Shown: one piece after another, positions 1 to 8,900 of the stretch | Position numbering within the stretch: position 1 is the stretch's first letter | Layout of the letters: each line of letters begins with the position of its first letter | Program-made: the position numbers and the translations under genes | The notes under the pieces: generated by a model | The model's input: only the letters and a program-made list of their open reading frames with translations | What the model was told of the DNA's origin: nothing | Database searches by the model: none | Assembly: GCF_900111595.1 (NCBI RefSeq) | Contig: NZ_FOHN01000021.1 | Location: 1 to 50,975, forward strand | Length of the DNA: 50,975 nucleotides | DNA from: [Clostridium] polysaccharolyticum | Lineage (GTDB): Bacteria; Bacillota; Clostridia; Lachnospirales; Lachnospiraceae | Direction of reading: 5' to 3'

Positions 1-650
1 GGATCGTAACATTCCCCATCATATCTTAGGGAATTTACACAGCCAACAAACATATCTCCCGAATTGTCCTTATGCTCTATTTTCTTTTTTCCCCTGATCT
101 CATAGATATGCCTGGTTGTTCCGTTTTTGTCATAGTCATACGTGCAGATTGTCTTGTTGTTCCTGTCAACCAGTCCTGTGATAATGCCATTTTGAATACA
201 GTATTTGTAGGTAGCATTGCAATAGGATATGCTGTAGGCACTGGTTTCACTGCCCCTTGCCGTATAGGAATATGTAATCTGCTTTTTGTCCGGCAGCACT
301 TCCGATACCAGATTGGAAAACTCATCATACTGATACGTAGTGATTTCCTGTCCTACGATTTTCTCCGTTCTCTGCCTTTCTTCATTGTATTCAAATTCAA
401 TCTCGGTTCCATCTTCTGTTTCCATTGTGGCAATGGGATCTGGCACAATGGTATATGCAAGGACTCTCTCCACAAACTGCTGGGCAGTATATCCACAGCC
501 ATTGATCGTGATAATGGGTTCGTCCTGCTGGCAGTATTCCGATTCTTCCGGAGGGAAACTGACGGTTTCATCTGCCCGTACAGACATAGGAATGCTAGAT
601 AGCATTGTGGAGAAAGCCACAACAGCCGCCAAAGTTTTCTGTAATTTCAT
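1..650 (-). CDS. Secreted YD/RHS-like repeat protein, N-terminal part (cut by window edge)
   Basis: This open frame starts at ATG 650 and runs off the left edge without a stop, so only the first 216 codons are visible. A ribosome binding site (GGAAAGGA) lies 6 nt upstream. The N-terminus (MKLQKTLAAVVAFSTMLSS) is a signal peptide with a likely cleavage after VRA. The mature part holds short tyrosine/aspartate-rich strands such as YQYDEFSNLV, ITYSYTARG and CTYDYDKNG, which resemble YD/RHS repeats. YD/RHS proteins form beta-shells that often carry C-terminal toxins or adhesive tips, but the C-terminus lies outside the window, so no toxin role can be claimed. Its divergent neighbour at 713-1309 is much more AT-rich. 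I am fairly sure it is a real secreted gene and less sure of the family. Confidence 0.7.
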   Translation of the reverse strand, partial: MKLQKTLAAVVAFSTMLSSIPMSVRADETVSFPPEESEYCQQDEPIITINGCGYTAQQFVERVLAYTIVPDPIATMETEDGTEIEFEYNEERQRTEKIVGQEITTYQYDEFSNLVSEVLPDKKQITYSYTARGSETSAYSISYCNATYKYCIQNGIITGLVDRNNKTICTYDYDKNGTTRHIYEIRGKKKIEHKDNSGDMFVGCVNSLRYDGECYD

Positions 651-712
651 AAAATATCCTTTCCGTTGCAAAAGAAGCAACCTAATCCATTCATTTTCCT
701 GCTAATTATAGA

Positions 713-1309
713 TTGTTTTGGTTTATTATTATAATCATTTTACTCATTGTAATATTTGGGGTAATAAGTTATCTTTTTACAGAACTATGTCAAAAAATCA
801 ATTCATTTATATCTTATTTAAAACATTTTGCACAAAAAACAGATACCGTTATAATTGTTGCAATAATAACTGGCGGTGTTTCTATTATTGGTGTCGTTAT
901 TAGTTCTATTGTTTCAAAAATATTTGAATATAAATTTAATGTTAAAAAGTTTTTATATGAAAAGAGAGAAGCACCTTATCAGCAATACATTAACATGGTC
1001 TTTAAAATATTGGAACAAGTACAGAACCAAAATGATTTTAATCAAGAAGAATCCCAAAAATTGATTTCTGATTTTTCCAAAGAATTAATTTTATGGGGTT
1101 CTAACGATGTAATTAGAAAATGGTTAAATTATAGAAAAATAGCTTTTGATAATCAGCCATCTGATAACTTTGCCATTCTTTATGCAATGGAAGAGATAAT
1201 ATTCGCAATACGAAAGGATTTTGGCCATCAAAAATATTTTTTTGGAAAGCTTAAAAAAAATGATATACTTTCTATTTTTATTAATGATATTAACAAGCAA
1301 ACAAAATAA
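713..1309 (+). CDS. Small AT-rich membrane protein of unknown function
   Basis: The frame opens with TTG at 713; an in-frame stop lies at 683-685 and no ATG or clear ribosome binding site is present, so the start is uncertain. The 198 residues begin with a hydrophobic helix (about 2-22), then a linker and a second helix (about 45-70, VIIVAIITGGVSIIGVVISS), then a soluble, charged, probably helical tail of about 120 residues containing LILWGSNDVIRKW. The two-helix plus cytoplasmic-tail layout recalls small accessory membrane proteins found beside mobile DNA, but I do not recognise the family. Base composition is clearly poorer in GC than the neighbours, which suggests recent acquisition. It lies between an orphan T-box and the YD-like gene, antisense to any transcript running from that T-box. 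Confidence 0.6.
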   Translation: MFWFIIIIILLIVIFGVISYLFTELCQKINSFISYLKHFAQKTDTVIIVAIITGGVSIIGVVISSIVSKIFEYKFNVKKFLYEKREAPYQQYINMVFKILEQVQNQNDFNQEESQKLISDFSKELILWGSNDVIRKWLNYRKIAFDNQPSDNFAILYAMEEIIFAIRKDFGHQKYFFGKLKKNDILSIFINDINKQTK

Positions 1310-1384
1310 TTATTACTACATACCTAGAATTTTAAAAAAAGAGAAACCTAATGAATCGTAATCCATTGGATGAAGCACCATTAA

Positions 1385-1430
1385 TAAAAAACCTTCCGTC
1401 TCTTAACATATATTCTCAAGAGACGAAAGG
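1385..1430 (-). terminator. Intrinsic terminator of the T-box leader
   Basis: The stem CCTTTCGTCTCTT (1430 to 1418) pairs with AAGAGACGGAAGG (1404 to 1392) over 13 positions with one mismatch, and a run of T residues follows at 1391-1386. Part of the left arm can instead pair with the T-box antiterminator. Confidence 0.8.
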
Positions 1431-1645
1431 CGAAATCTTATATGGTACCACTCTTATTCAGGACTTGTCCTGCACTTAATATTCTATAACGGGAATTCCC
1501 ACCAAAACCTGCTTAAGTTCAGCTTTCGTGTTCATAAGCAAGTTTAAAGTTTCTCAAGTTATCTTCCACCATATGATAACTCTCTGTGACTTAGGACAGC
1601 TTCTACTACTTTTAATCATTACAAGTTACATATAAAATTCTCTGA
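1385..1645 (-). promoter_or_regulatory. T-box riboswitch leader, probably leucine-specific, without a cognate gene
   Basis: Read on the minus strand, the segment has the T-box landmarks in order. A Stem I base helix pairs AACTTGT (1621-1627) with GCAGGTT (1506-1512). An AGTAG motif, the distal AGAGAG / GGTGGAAG pair, a short CAGGAC/GTCCTG hairpin and the T-box sequence GAGTGGTACC (1444-1453) follow. AAGAG beside the T-box can pair with CTCTT of the terminator, as an antiterminator should. The terminator stem is 1418-1430 with 1392-1404, followed by T6. The triplet after GAA in the specifier loop is CTT (1515-1517), a leucine codon. The bulge TGGT predicts a tRNA with discriminator A, which fits tRNA-Leu and not tRNA-His. 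No tRNA synthetase or amino-acid gene follows on this strand. The class is confident; the amino acid is an inference. Confidence 0.8.
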
Positions 1646-1649
1646 ATAA

Positions 1650-1678
1650 TCAGTAACCTTTTATGTGTGCTCTGTCAA
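1650..1678 (-). promoter_or_regulatory. Possible promoter of the T-box leader
   Basis: A perfect -35 box TTGACA lies at 1678-1673 on the minus strand. With 17 nt spacing the -10 would be TACTGA (1655-1650), which is a weak match. The implied start near 1643 lies just before Stem I. Confidence 0.35.
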
Positions 1679-1719
1679 GCAAAACTCTCTTCCTTCCTAT
1701 CCAAATGAACTTTACAGTC

Positions 1720-4700
1720 TTATTTTTTTGGAATAACTGTCCGTGGAGCACTCCATTCTGAGTAAACCCGTCTTCTTTCCCCGCTTATCCTAACAACCTT
1801 ATAAGTCCGGATTCTTAAATAATTTCTTACTTTGGCTTTCACTCTTTTAATAGACTTGCTTGTAATCATATTATTTCGTACAGACACTAGTATTCCATCT
1901 GCAAAATCCTTATCCGTTGCAAACTCAATCTGATAACCTGTTGTTTCCGTTTTTTGTTTTTTCCAGCTTAAAACACAGCCTTTTTCATCTGGTACAGCCT
2001 TAATAATACTCGTTGCCTTTGGACGGATCACAAAAGATTTTCTTACCTTTCCTTTATAATTTCCAGCAAACGTAATGCTCACACCATATCTGTCAGCTTT
2101 TTTCCGTCCTGATTCATATTTTACAACATAATCTATCCCCCATAATAAATACTTGCCTGTTTTATCTTTTATTATAACCTTTGGTGTCTTCACATTCTTA
2201 TCATACACATATGAGTATGTGGAAAGTGAAACTTTTCTGATTTTCGGAATAACCACTGTATCTTCTTTTCCACATCCTGTACATACCTTCACAATTTTTC
2301 CATCCCTTTTTAATGTGGCAGGTATCACTTTTTCCTCAAATTCATGGTTATGAACCTCTGCTGACGAACGATTTCCTATAGCTTTTACTACTTCTGTAAC
2401 TTCTTCGTTCCCCACCTGATACTTCACATATCCATCTTCTTTCTGGGTAGGTTTCTTCTTCTCTAAAATCACGCGGTTTCTTCCTGCTCCATATGGATTG
2501 GCATAGTCACTATCCTGTGTAATCCTTCCGTCTAATAACTGGGTAATATACTCCATAAGTACTTGATTATCTATCTTTACTTCATCCTGTAAAAGCTTGC
2601 TTCCAGTAAACATGGAATAGCCATCCCCAGCTTCTTTCAGCATATAATTATGGGAAGCTACGGTATACGTTTTCTTTGTATCCAGCAGTTCCCCACCAAT
2701 CTTTACATTTTGTATGCGGTAATCTCCTTTGACGCCAGCAAATACCCCATTGTCCACAACTACCGATGTTGGTATGGTACTGTCTATGTCAAATGTGATA
2801 CCAGATACTTGAAGATAACCGCCATTTTCCCCTGTTCCTACTGCTCTCGCACCAAATTCCAATGCATCCAGAATCTGCTGTCCTGTTACTTCCACCGCAC
2901 AAGCCTTATTGCCAAATGGATGGACCTTAATAATATCGGAATAGGTAATGTCGCCTTTTGGAATATCTGCACGAATACCACCGCCATTTACAAATGCAAT
3001 ATCCGTTCCTAACAAGCTCCGATAGGCATCTGCACAAAGATCTCCTAAATTGGTCTCTCGGGATCGTACCATACGTTTTCCACTTTCTGGATCATTTACA
3101 GCCAGCGTAATATCGGTATAGGCTATTTTACTGTCAGCAAGTGCCTGAAACTTTTCGGTAATGGAATTGACATACGTCAATGTCTGGGAATCCTGCATGC
3201 TAATCTGATCAATCAAACTGCTTGACATGCTGCCATCTGGCTGAATCCGAAGCACTCCAAGATTCTTAAGAGCAGTTCCGGTTGAACTGATTATCACCTG
3301 CTTTCCGTTCTTATCGTTACACAGTTCACCGATAATGGTGCTATGGGAATGTCCGTCTAGTAAAACATCAATCCCGCTTGTATGGGCAATCAGCTCCTGC
3401 GAAGTAAAAGGCGTACTTGTTTTATCCGTTCCCAAGTGGGACATTGCCACAATAACGTCTGCCCCTTCTTCTTTTACGGTATCTATGGTTTCCTGTACTC
3501 TTTTGTATAAATCTGCACCTTGATTTCCTTCACAAAAATCATAAATAAACGTTCCATTTTCATCTTGAAAATAGGATGGCGTGCTTTTTGTGAAACTCTC
3601 TGGTGTGCATACGCCAATATATGCAACCTTTTTACTTCCATAATCCACCATCTTGTATGGTGCAAATATGGTTTTTCCTGTTCTTTTATCGTCAAAATTA
3701 CAGCTAATGTATTCGTATCCCCCATCTGCTTTGGCTTCTTTGGCAAGCTGTAAAAAAGGTTCCATCTGAAAATCAAACTCGTGGTTTCCTGGAATGGCAA
3801 TAGAATATCCGATTGCTTTCATAATATCTTTAATATAAGAACCTTTTGATACGGTACCAATTATGCCACCTTGGATTGCATCTCCATTGTCCACTAACTG
3901 TACTTGATAGCCTAATGATTCCAGCTGTTTTTTATATTGTGCTACAGAAGCATAGCCAAGACATCCCTCTGCCTTCTGATAAGCATTATGCACATCATTT
4001 GTATACAGGACAATGATATCCTCGGCTTCTTTTTTCGTCAGGCTATAAGCGGAAAGCGTTCCACTTACTTCATAGGCAGCCAGAAGCACTGGACTGCCCT
4101 CCACATCTGCCACACAAAGTCCTTCTGGCGACACATCTCCTCCAGTGGCAGAAGAATAATCCCTAGTACAGATGTAATTCACATTCATACTGTATTCCGG
4201 TGTCGTAACATCATATGCCATAATGCCGCCCGTTCCTTCTAATCCAATCATGGCATAGATTCTTCCCTCTATTTCTGTTACCGTTACATTTTCGGGTTCG
4301 GGACCACTTTCTGCACTGGTACACTCTGATGTCGTATTTTTAGAAGAACAGTTAAAATGCTGTGGATTGACTTTGGCTGTAATGGATTCAAAATCTGCTC
4401 CACTGTCATAGACTTCTTTTAGTCCATTTGATGTCACTTCTAATATAGTAAAACTGCGTCCACCTGACAGTGCTGTCTTGCCACTTGGTATTCCAAGCAC
4501 TTTGGAGGAATCCATTGTCACAATCTCTGTATTGGTCAGTTCCGTTGTCATCCATGTATTGGTATACGTTCCACAGCTTCTGTCATCTCCTTCGTTGGCG
4601 ATTACAAGATATGTCTTTCCATTGGCTTCATAAGAAGCAATTCCATCTGGCATTCTGGCTCCAACAAGATTTGGATAGCATTTCGGTTTATATGCACCAT

Positions 4701-5634
4701 CCTTTACCAGATCCACTGGGACATTGGCATAATCCTCAAATCCAACGGAATCAATACGGGTAAATTTCTTTGCTCCCAGATCCAGTGTTGCCACTGCATT
4801 GGCTTCTTGTAACGTTACATAAGCTTTTTGTTCCTCTGGTGACACGGCTATGTATTCTGGTTCTAAATCTTTGGATGGATCCATTGGCTTTCCATCCATA
4901 GCCCCTATTAAAACATTCTTTTTTATAAGCTCATCTGCTGTAAAGCTTTCAAATCCCACATGGGTACTAGTACCTTTCTTAATATTTACAATGGTTACCG
5001 TTCCTTTGGGATCTTCAGCTGTTTCTCCATATCCGTCCTTTGGTTCTCCTTCGTCTGCACAAAGCAGGGTATTTTCATCTGCAAATGTAACCATATCCGG
5101 CTGCACCCCTGCTTCATATATAACAGGACTGCTAAGACTTTCATCCTCTCTACATCTATAGATCACAAGGAGCCCTTTTTGATTATATTCCTTATGCTGA
5201 ACCGCAACAGCAAGATATCTTCCACTAGGAGAAACGGCAATGCTTGTCATTTTTCCACATACAAATGTACTATTTTTTTCTTCTATATCGTTTTTCACAT
5301 CATAATCCATCCCGGAAAAAGAAGCTGCTTCTTCCTTTCCGTCTGGTTTATCTACAGAAATCACTTCTATTTTCTGCTCTTTTCCACTTATAGCATAAGC
5401 ATAACCTGTTTCCTCACTATAAGAAACAATTTCAAGTTTGGCTTTTTCTGTATCTATAGAATCTGCATAAAATCTTCCGTAATGTTTCATCTCCAGCGTG
5501 GTAGAACCATTCTGCATGCCAGTTGCCAGTTCTTGTTCTGCCGCCTGAACCACTGCTGTTTTTAAGACTGGTACTGGAATTAGCATGGCAACTGCCAATT
5601 GAAATGCCAGAACTTTTTTGGTTACTTTTCTCAT
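1720..5634 (-). CDS. Secreted choice-of-anchor-I-like / 5'-nucleotidase fusion protein
   Basis: The 1304-residue product has a signal peptide (1-32, ending VVQAAE). Residues about 50-535 resemble the beta-propeller of choice-of-anchor I proteins (EYIAVSPEEQKAYVTLQEAN). Residues about 541-1090 are a calcineurin-like metallophosphatase with 5'-nucleotidase C-terminal domain: metal-binding D547 and H549 in TNDVHNAY, GNHEF with H618, GHSHS, and the substrate-pocket NGGGIRADI around 890. This class hydrolyses nucleotides or 2',3'-cyclic nucleotides outside the cell. A short CxxCG module (VCTGCGKED) follows, then an Ig-like module (about 1165-1220) and an Fn3-like domain. There is no sortase motif. 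A promoter at 5667-5695 and a strong ribosome binding site precede ATG 5634. It probably scavenges phosphate or nucleosides at the surface. Confidence 0.88.
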   Translation of the reverse strand: MRKVTKKVLAFQLAVAMLIPVPVLKTAVVQAAEQELATGMQNGSTTLEMKHYGRFYADSIDTEKAKLEIVSYSEETGYAYAISGKEQKIEVISVDKPDGKEEAASFSGMDYDVKNDIEEKNSTFVCGKMTSIAVSPSGRYLAVAVQHKEYNQKGLLVIYRCREDESLSSPVIYEAGVQPDMVTFADENTLLCADEGEPKDGYGETAEDPKGTVTIVNIKKGTSTHVGFESFTADELIKKNVLIGAMDGKPMDPSKDLEPEYIAVSPEEQKAYVTLQEANAVATLDLGAKKFTRIDSVGFEDYANVPVDLVKDGAYKPKCYPNLVGARMPDGIASYEANGKTYLVIANEGDDRSCGTYTNTWMTTELTNTEIVTMDSSKVLGIPSGKTALSGGRSFTILEVTSNGLKEVYDSGADFESITAKVNPQHFNCSSKNTTSECTSAESGPEPENVTVTEIEGRIYAMIGLEGTGGIMAYDVTTPEYSMNVNYICTRDYSSATGGDVSPEGLCVADVEGSPVLLAAYEVSGTLSAYSLTKKEAEDIIVLYTNDVHNAYQKAEGCLGYASVAQYKKQLESLGYQVQLVDNGDAIQGGIIGTVSKGSYIKDIMKAIGYSIAIPGNHEFDFQMEPFLQLAKEAKADGGYEYISCNFDDKRTGKTIFAPYKMVDYGSKKVAYIGVCTPESFTKSTPSYFQDENGTFIYDFCEGNQGADLYKRVQETIDTVKEEGADVIVAMSHLGTDKTSTPFTSQELIAHTSGIDVLLDGHSHSTIIGELCNDKNGKQVIISSTGTALKNLGVLRIQPDGSMSSSLIDQISMQDSQTLTYVNSITEKFQALADSKIAYTDITLAVNDPESGKRMVRSRETNLGDLCADAYRSLLGTDIAFVNGGGIRADIPKGDITYSDIIKVHPFGNKACAVEVTGQQILDALEFGARAVGTGENGGYLQVSGITFDIDSTIPTSVVVDNGVFAGVKGDYRIQNVKIGGELLDTKKTYTVASHNYMLKEAGDGYSMFTGSKLLQDEVKIDNQVLMEYITQLLDGRITQDSDYANPYGAGRNRVILEKKKPTQKEDGYVKYQVGNEEVTEVVKAIGNRSSAEVHNHEFEEKVIPATLKRDGKIVKVCTGCGKEDTVVIPKIRKVSLSTYSYVYDKNVKTPKVIIKDKTGKYLLWGIDYVVKYESGRKKADRYGVSITFAGNYKGKVRKSFVIRPKATSIIKAVPDEKGCVLSWKKQKTETTGYQIEFATDKDFADGILVSVRNNMITSKSIKRVKAKVRNYLRIRTYKVVRISGERRRVYSEWSAPRTVIPKK

Positions 5635-5666
5635 ATGCTCCTCCTCATTGTACTTTTATGTCTTTT

Positions 5667-5695
5667 ATTGTATCTTATCTTGATTCAAGATGCAA
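5667..5695 (-). promoter_or_regulatory. Promoter P1 of the nucleotidase gene, with palindrome in the spacer
   Basis: On the minus strand TTGCAT (5695-5690), a 17-nt spacer and TACAAT (5672-5667) form a good sigma-A promoter 33 nt upstream of ATG 5634. The spacer and end of the -35 box contain a perfect 15-bp palindrome at 5677-5691 (ATCTTGA, A, TCAAGAT), a likely repressor site. Confidence 0.7.
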
Positions 5696-5756
5696 TCCTT
5701 ATGAATAGGTACTTTTCTTAAAAAAAAGAATAATCTCCCAAACAGCATAATAAGAA

Positions 5757-5802
5757 AGAAAATCGCCGTAATCCAGTAATTTAATGGATACAGCGATTTT
5801 TT
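5757..5802 (-). terminator. Hairpin terminator downstream of the large LRR gene
   Basis: AATCGC-GTA-TCCA (5761-5775) pairs with TGGA-TAC-GCGATT (5785-5798), with one mismatch and one bulge. T-rich runs flank both sides, so it could work in either direction. It also lies directly downstream of promoter P2. Confidence 0.65.
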
Positions 5803-5826
5803 CTTTTCATAATATTCAAAAACAAG

Positions 5827-5855
5827 ATTGTATTTTATCTAGGTTCCAAATGCAA
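5827..5855 (-). promoter_or_regulatory. Promoter P2, near-copy of P1, firing into the hairpin
   Basis: TTGCAT (5855-5850), 17 nt and TACAAT (5832-5827) repeat P1; 30 of 36 aligned bases across the element agree. A transcript starting near 5820 would meet the hairpin at 5798-5761 after about 20 nt, so it would make a short RNA of about 60-70 nt or an attenuated leader for the nucleotidase gene. Confidence 0.55.
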
Positions 5856-5933
5856 TTCTTATACTATATGTATACTTTCTTTCCAAAAACTGAACCTAAT
5901 TTTAAAAGAACATTTCTATCAGACGCTTTTGGA

Positions 5934-8900
5934 CTACTCTTTCCCTAGTTCCACATTTTCTGGCTGTCCTTCTTCTGCTTCCGGATTTTCGGACTGCTCT
6001 TTCTCTACTTTCGGATCTTCTGGCTGCCCTTCTTCTACTTTCGTATCTTCTGGTTGTCCTTCTTCTGCTTTCGTATCTTCTGGTTGTCCTTCTTCTGCTC
6101 CTGCATTTTCTGACGATCCTTTCTCTATTATGACACGTCCCGTCTGATCTTTCTCTGTCAAATTCCTTTCCATATTGAAAATTTTCCGCATGGCAGCCAC
6201 TATTTCTTCCTGTGACTCAATCTTTTTTTCCTGTATCTTGTATTGGCATGCATATACATAGGATTTATACGTTTTTAATTTTATATTTTCCACATAAGCA
6301 CCACTTTGGATTTTGGTAATGACATTTTGAATATACATCTCAAACTCCGAACAATCCATATAATACTCAATTCCTATGGTTGCCGCTTTTGAAACGACCG
6401 TATACTTATAACCGTTACACTCATTTGTTGCTTCACAGTAATAATATGTGATACCTTCTTCTGTCTGTGGAATATACGTCGCCTCAGTTGCCCCTGGAAT
6501 CAAAGTTCCTTTTTCATTTAAGCCTTCTTTGCTTTGGTACCATTGATACGATACAGTTCCTGCTGGATTGCCATTCTTATCCGTTCCACGGGAAACCGTT
6601 ACTGTTATTGGCTGTACCTCGCCTGGGAGAACATAATTTTTACTTTTTGGATGAAGGGTAAAAGATATCTTCATGCAATAAAACTTTGGATTTCTGCTAA
6701 ACATATAACTCCATTCTGATACATTCACTTTGCTATAGTCTCTATAAGTACCATAGTAATAGATCGCTTGTAATGGTACATACTCAAACGCACAATATCC
6801 AATTGTATTCAGGCTGTCTAGTAAACTTATTTCTTTTAAATGACAATTGTAAAATGCATAGCTTTCTATTTTTTTCAATTTGGTACATTCTAATAAATCC
6901 AGTTTTTCTATACTGGCTCCCTCAAATGCATATTCACCAATACTTTCCACACTTAGCACTATGCTTTGCTCTCTTTTTCCTGCTGGATAAGCAAGAAGCC
7001 TTGTCTTATCCTTATTATAGAGAACACCGTCTTCTGATGCATATTGTGCATTTTCTAAAGCAATCTGAATGCTCTTTAATCTGCTGCAGTAGGAAAATGC
7101 TTGTGTCCCTATGGAAGTCAGTTTGATACATTGGGACAAATCCATTGTTTCTAATCTAGAACAATAATTAAATGCACTACCTCCTATCGAAGTTAAATTC
7201 ACACATTTTGTCAAATCCATTGTTTCCAAATTATAACAATTACAAAATGCACTACTTCCTATTGTAACCAAATCTGCACATTTCGATAAATCCATTGTTT
7301 CCAAATTATAACAATTACAAAATACTTCACTTCCTATTGTAGTTAACGGAATATTCTCGGCTAAATATACTTTTTTCAAATTATTACAGTCATAAAATGC
7401 TTGGTATTTGATTTCTGCTAAATTGGTGCACTCGGTCAAATCAATTGTTACAATACTGCCTCCTTCGAATGCATTTTCTCCTACACTCGTTACGCTTCCC
7501 AATACAGCTCCTTCCTGTCTTCCTCCTGGATATGCAATCAGCTCATCCATAACTTTATTGTAAAGAACTCCTTCTACAGAAGTATACCTCTGGTTTTCCA
7601 CTGCTATGTGTATGTTCTTTAATTTTCTGCAATAGGAAAAGGCATCACTTCCTATTGCTGATAAGTTTACACAGTTTGACAGATCCATTTCTTCCAAGCA
7701 GTAACACTCACAAAATGCAGAATCTCCTATTGTTGTTAATTTGACACATTGTGACAACGCGATTTCTTCTAAACTAGTACAATAGGAAAATGCACAATCT
7801 CCTATTGTTGTTAATTTGACACATTGTGACAACGCGATTTCTTCTAAACTAGTACAATAGGAAAATGCACAATCTCCTATTGTTTGCAAATCCTCACATT
7901 TTGTCAGATCAATTTCCGTTAAGGACTTACAGTTATAAAATGCAGAATCTCCTATTGCTGTTAATTTGGTACATTGTAACAACATAAGTTCCTCTAAACT
8001 AGTGCACTTGTAAAATGCACCGTTTTCTATTGTTATCAGATCTACGCACTCTGAAAAGTCTGCGTTCTTAATCTTTGCACCTTCTAGGGCATATGTTCCG
8101 ATTACTGTTACACTAGAGAGAATTTCCCATTCTTCTTTTCCACCTGGATAGGCAACAAGCCTGGTTTTGTCTTTGTTATATAGAATACCGTCTACCGATG
8201 TATATTGTACATTTTCAGTTGACACCTGTATGCTTTTTAAAGCCTTACAATAAGAAAAACTTCTATCCCCTATACTTGTCAATTTATTACATTTGGACAA
8301 ATCCATTTCTTTTAACATAGAACACCCATAAAAGGCACTTCCTCCTATTTCTTCCAGTTCTTTATTTTCTGATAGATCGACAGTTTCCAATCTCGAACAA
8401 TACTCAAAGGCATCCCACATTATTCGTTTTAAATTGACACACTCTGAAAAATTTATACTTTCTAAATCATAGCATCGATAAAAGGCACTTCCTCCTATTG
8501 TCGTTAAACTGGCACATCCAGACAAATTTATACTGGCTAAATCACTGCAGTAAGAAAAAGCACTTCCTCCTATTGTCGTTAAACTGGCACATCCAGACAA
8601 ATCTACAACACCCAGCCTATAACACTCATAAAAGGCACTTGCCTCTATTTTTTTCATCTTAGCACATCCGGACAAATTGACTTTTGTTAAGTTACTGCAT
8701 CTATAAAAAACACTTCTTCCGATTGCCGTTAAGTTGGCACATCCGGACAGATCTGCCGTTTTTAAACTGACACATTCATCAAAGGCACTTTCTCCTATTG
8801 TTGTGATACTGGTACAGTCTGACAAGTCTATTTTTTCTAAACTGGTACAATTGGCAAAGGCACGACTTTCTATGGTGGTAAGTTTTTTACACTGTGTTAA

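Noticed and set aside
72-705. Plus-strand open frames opposite the YD-like gene
   Set aside because: They are antisense shadows. The minus-strand frame from 650 has a signal peptide, a ribosome binding site and YD-like strands; the plus-strand frames have no family features.
1351-1479. 42-codon plus-strand frame starting MNRNPLDEAP
   Set aside because: It lies entirely on the opposite strand of the T-box terminator and antiterminator; the RNA structure explains the sequence.
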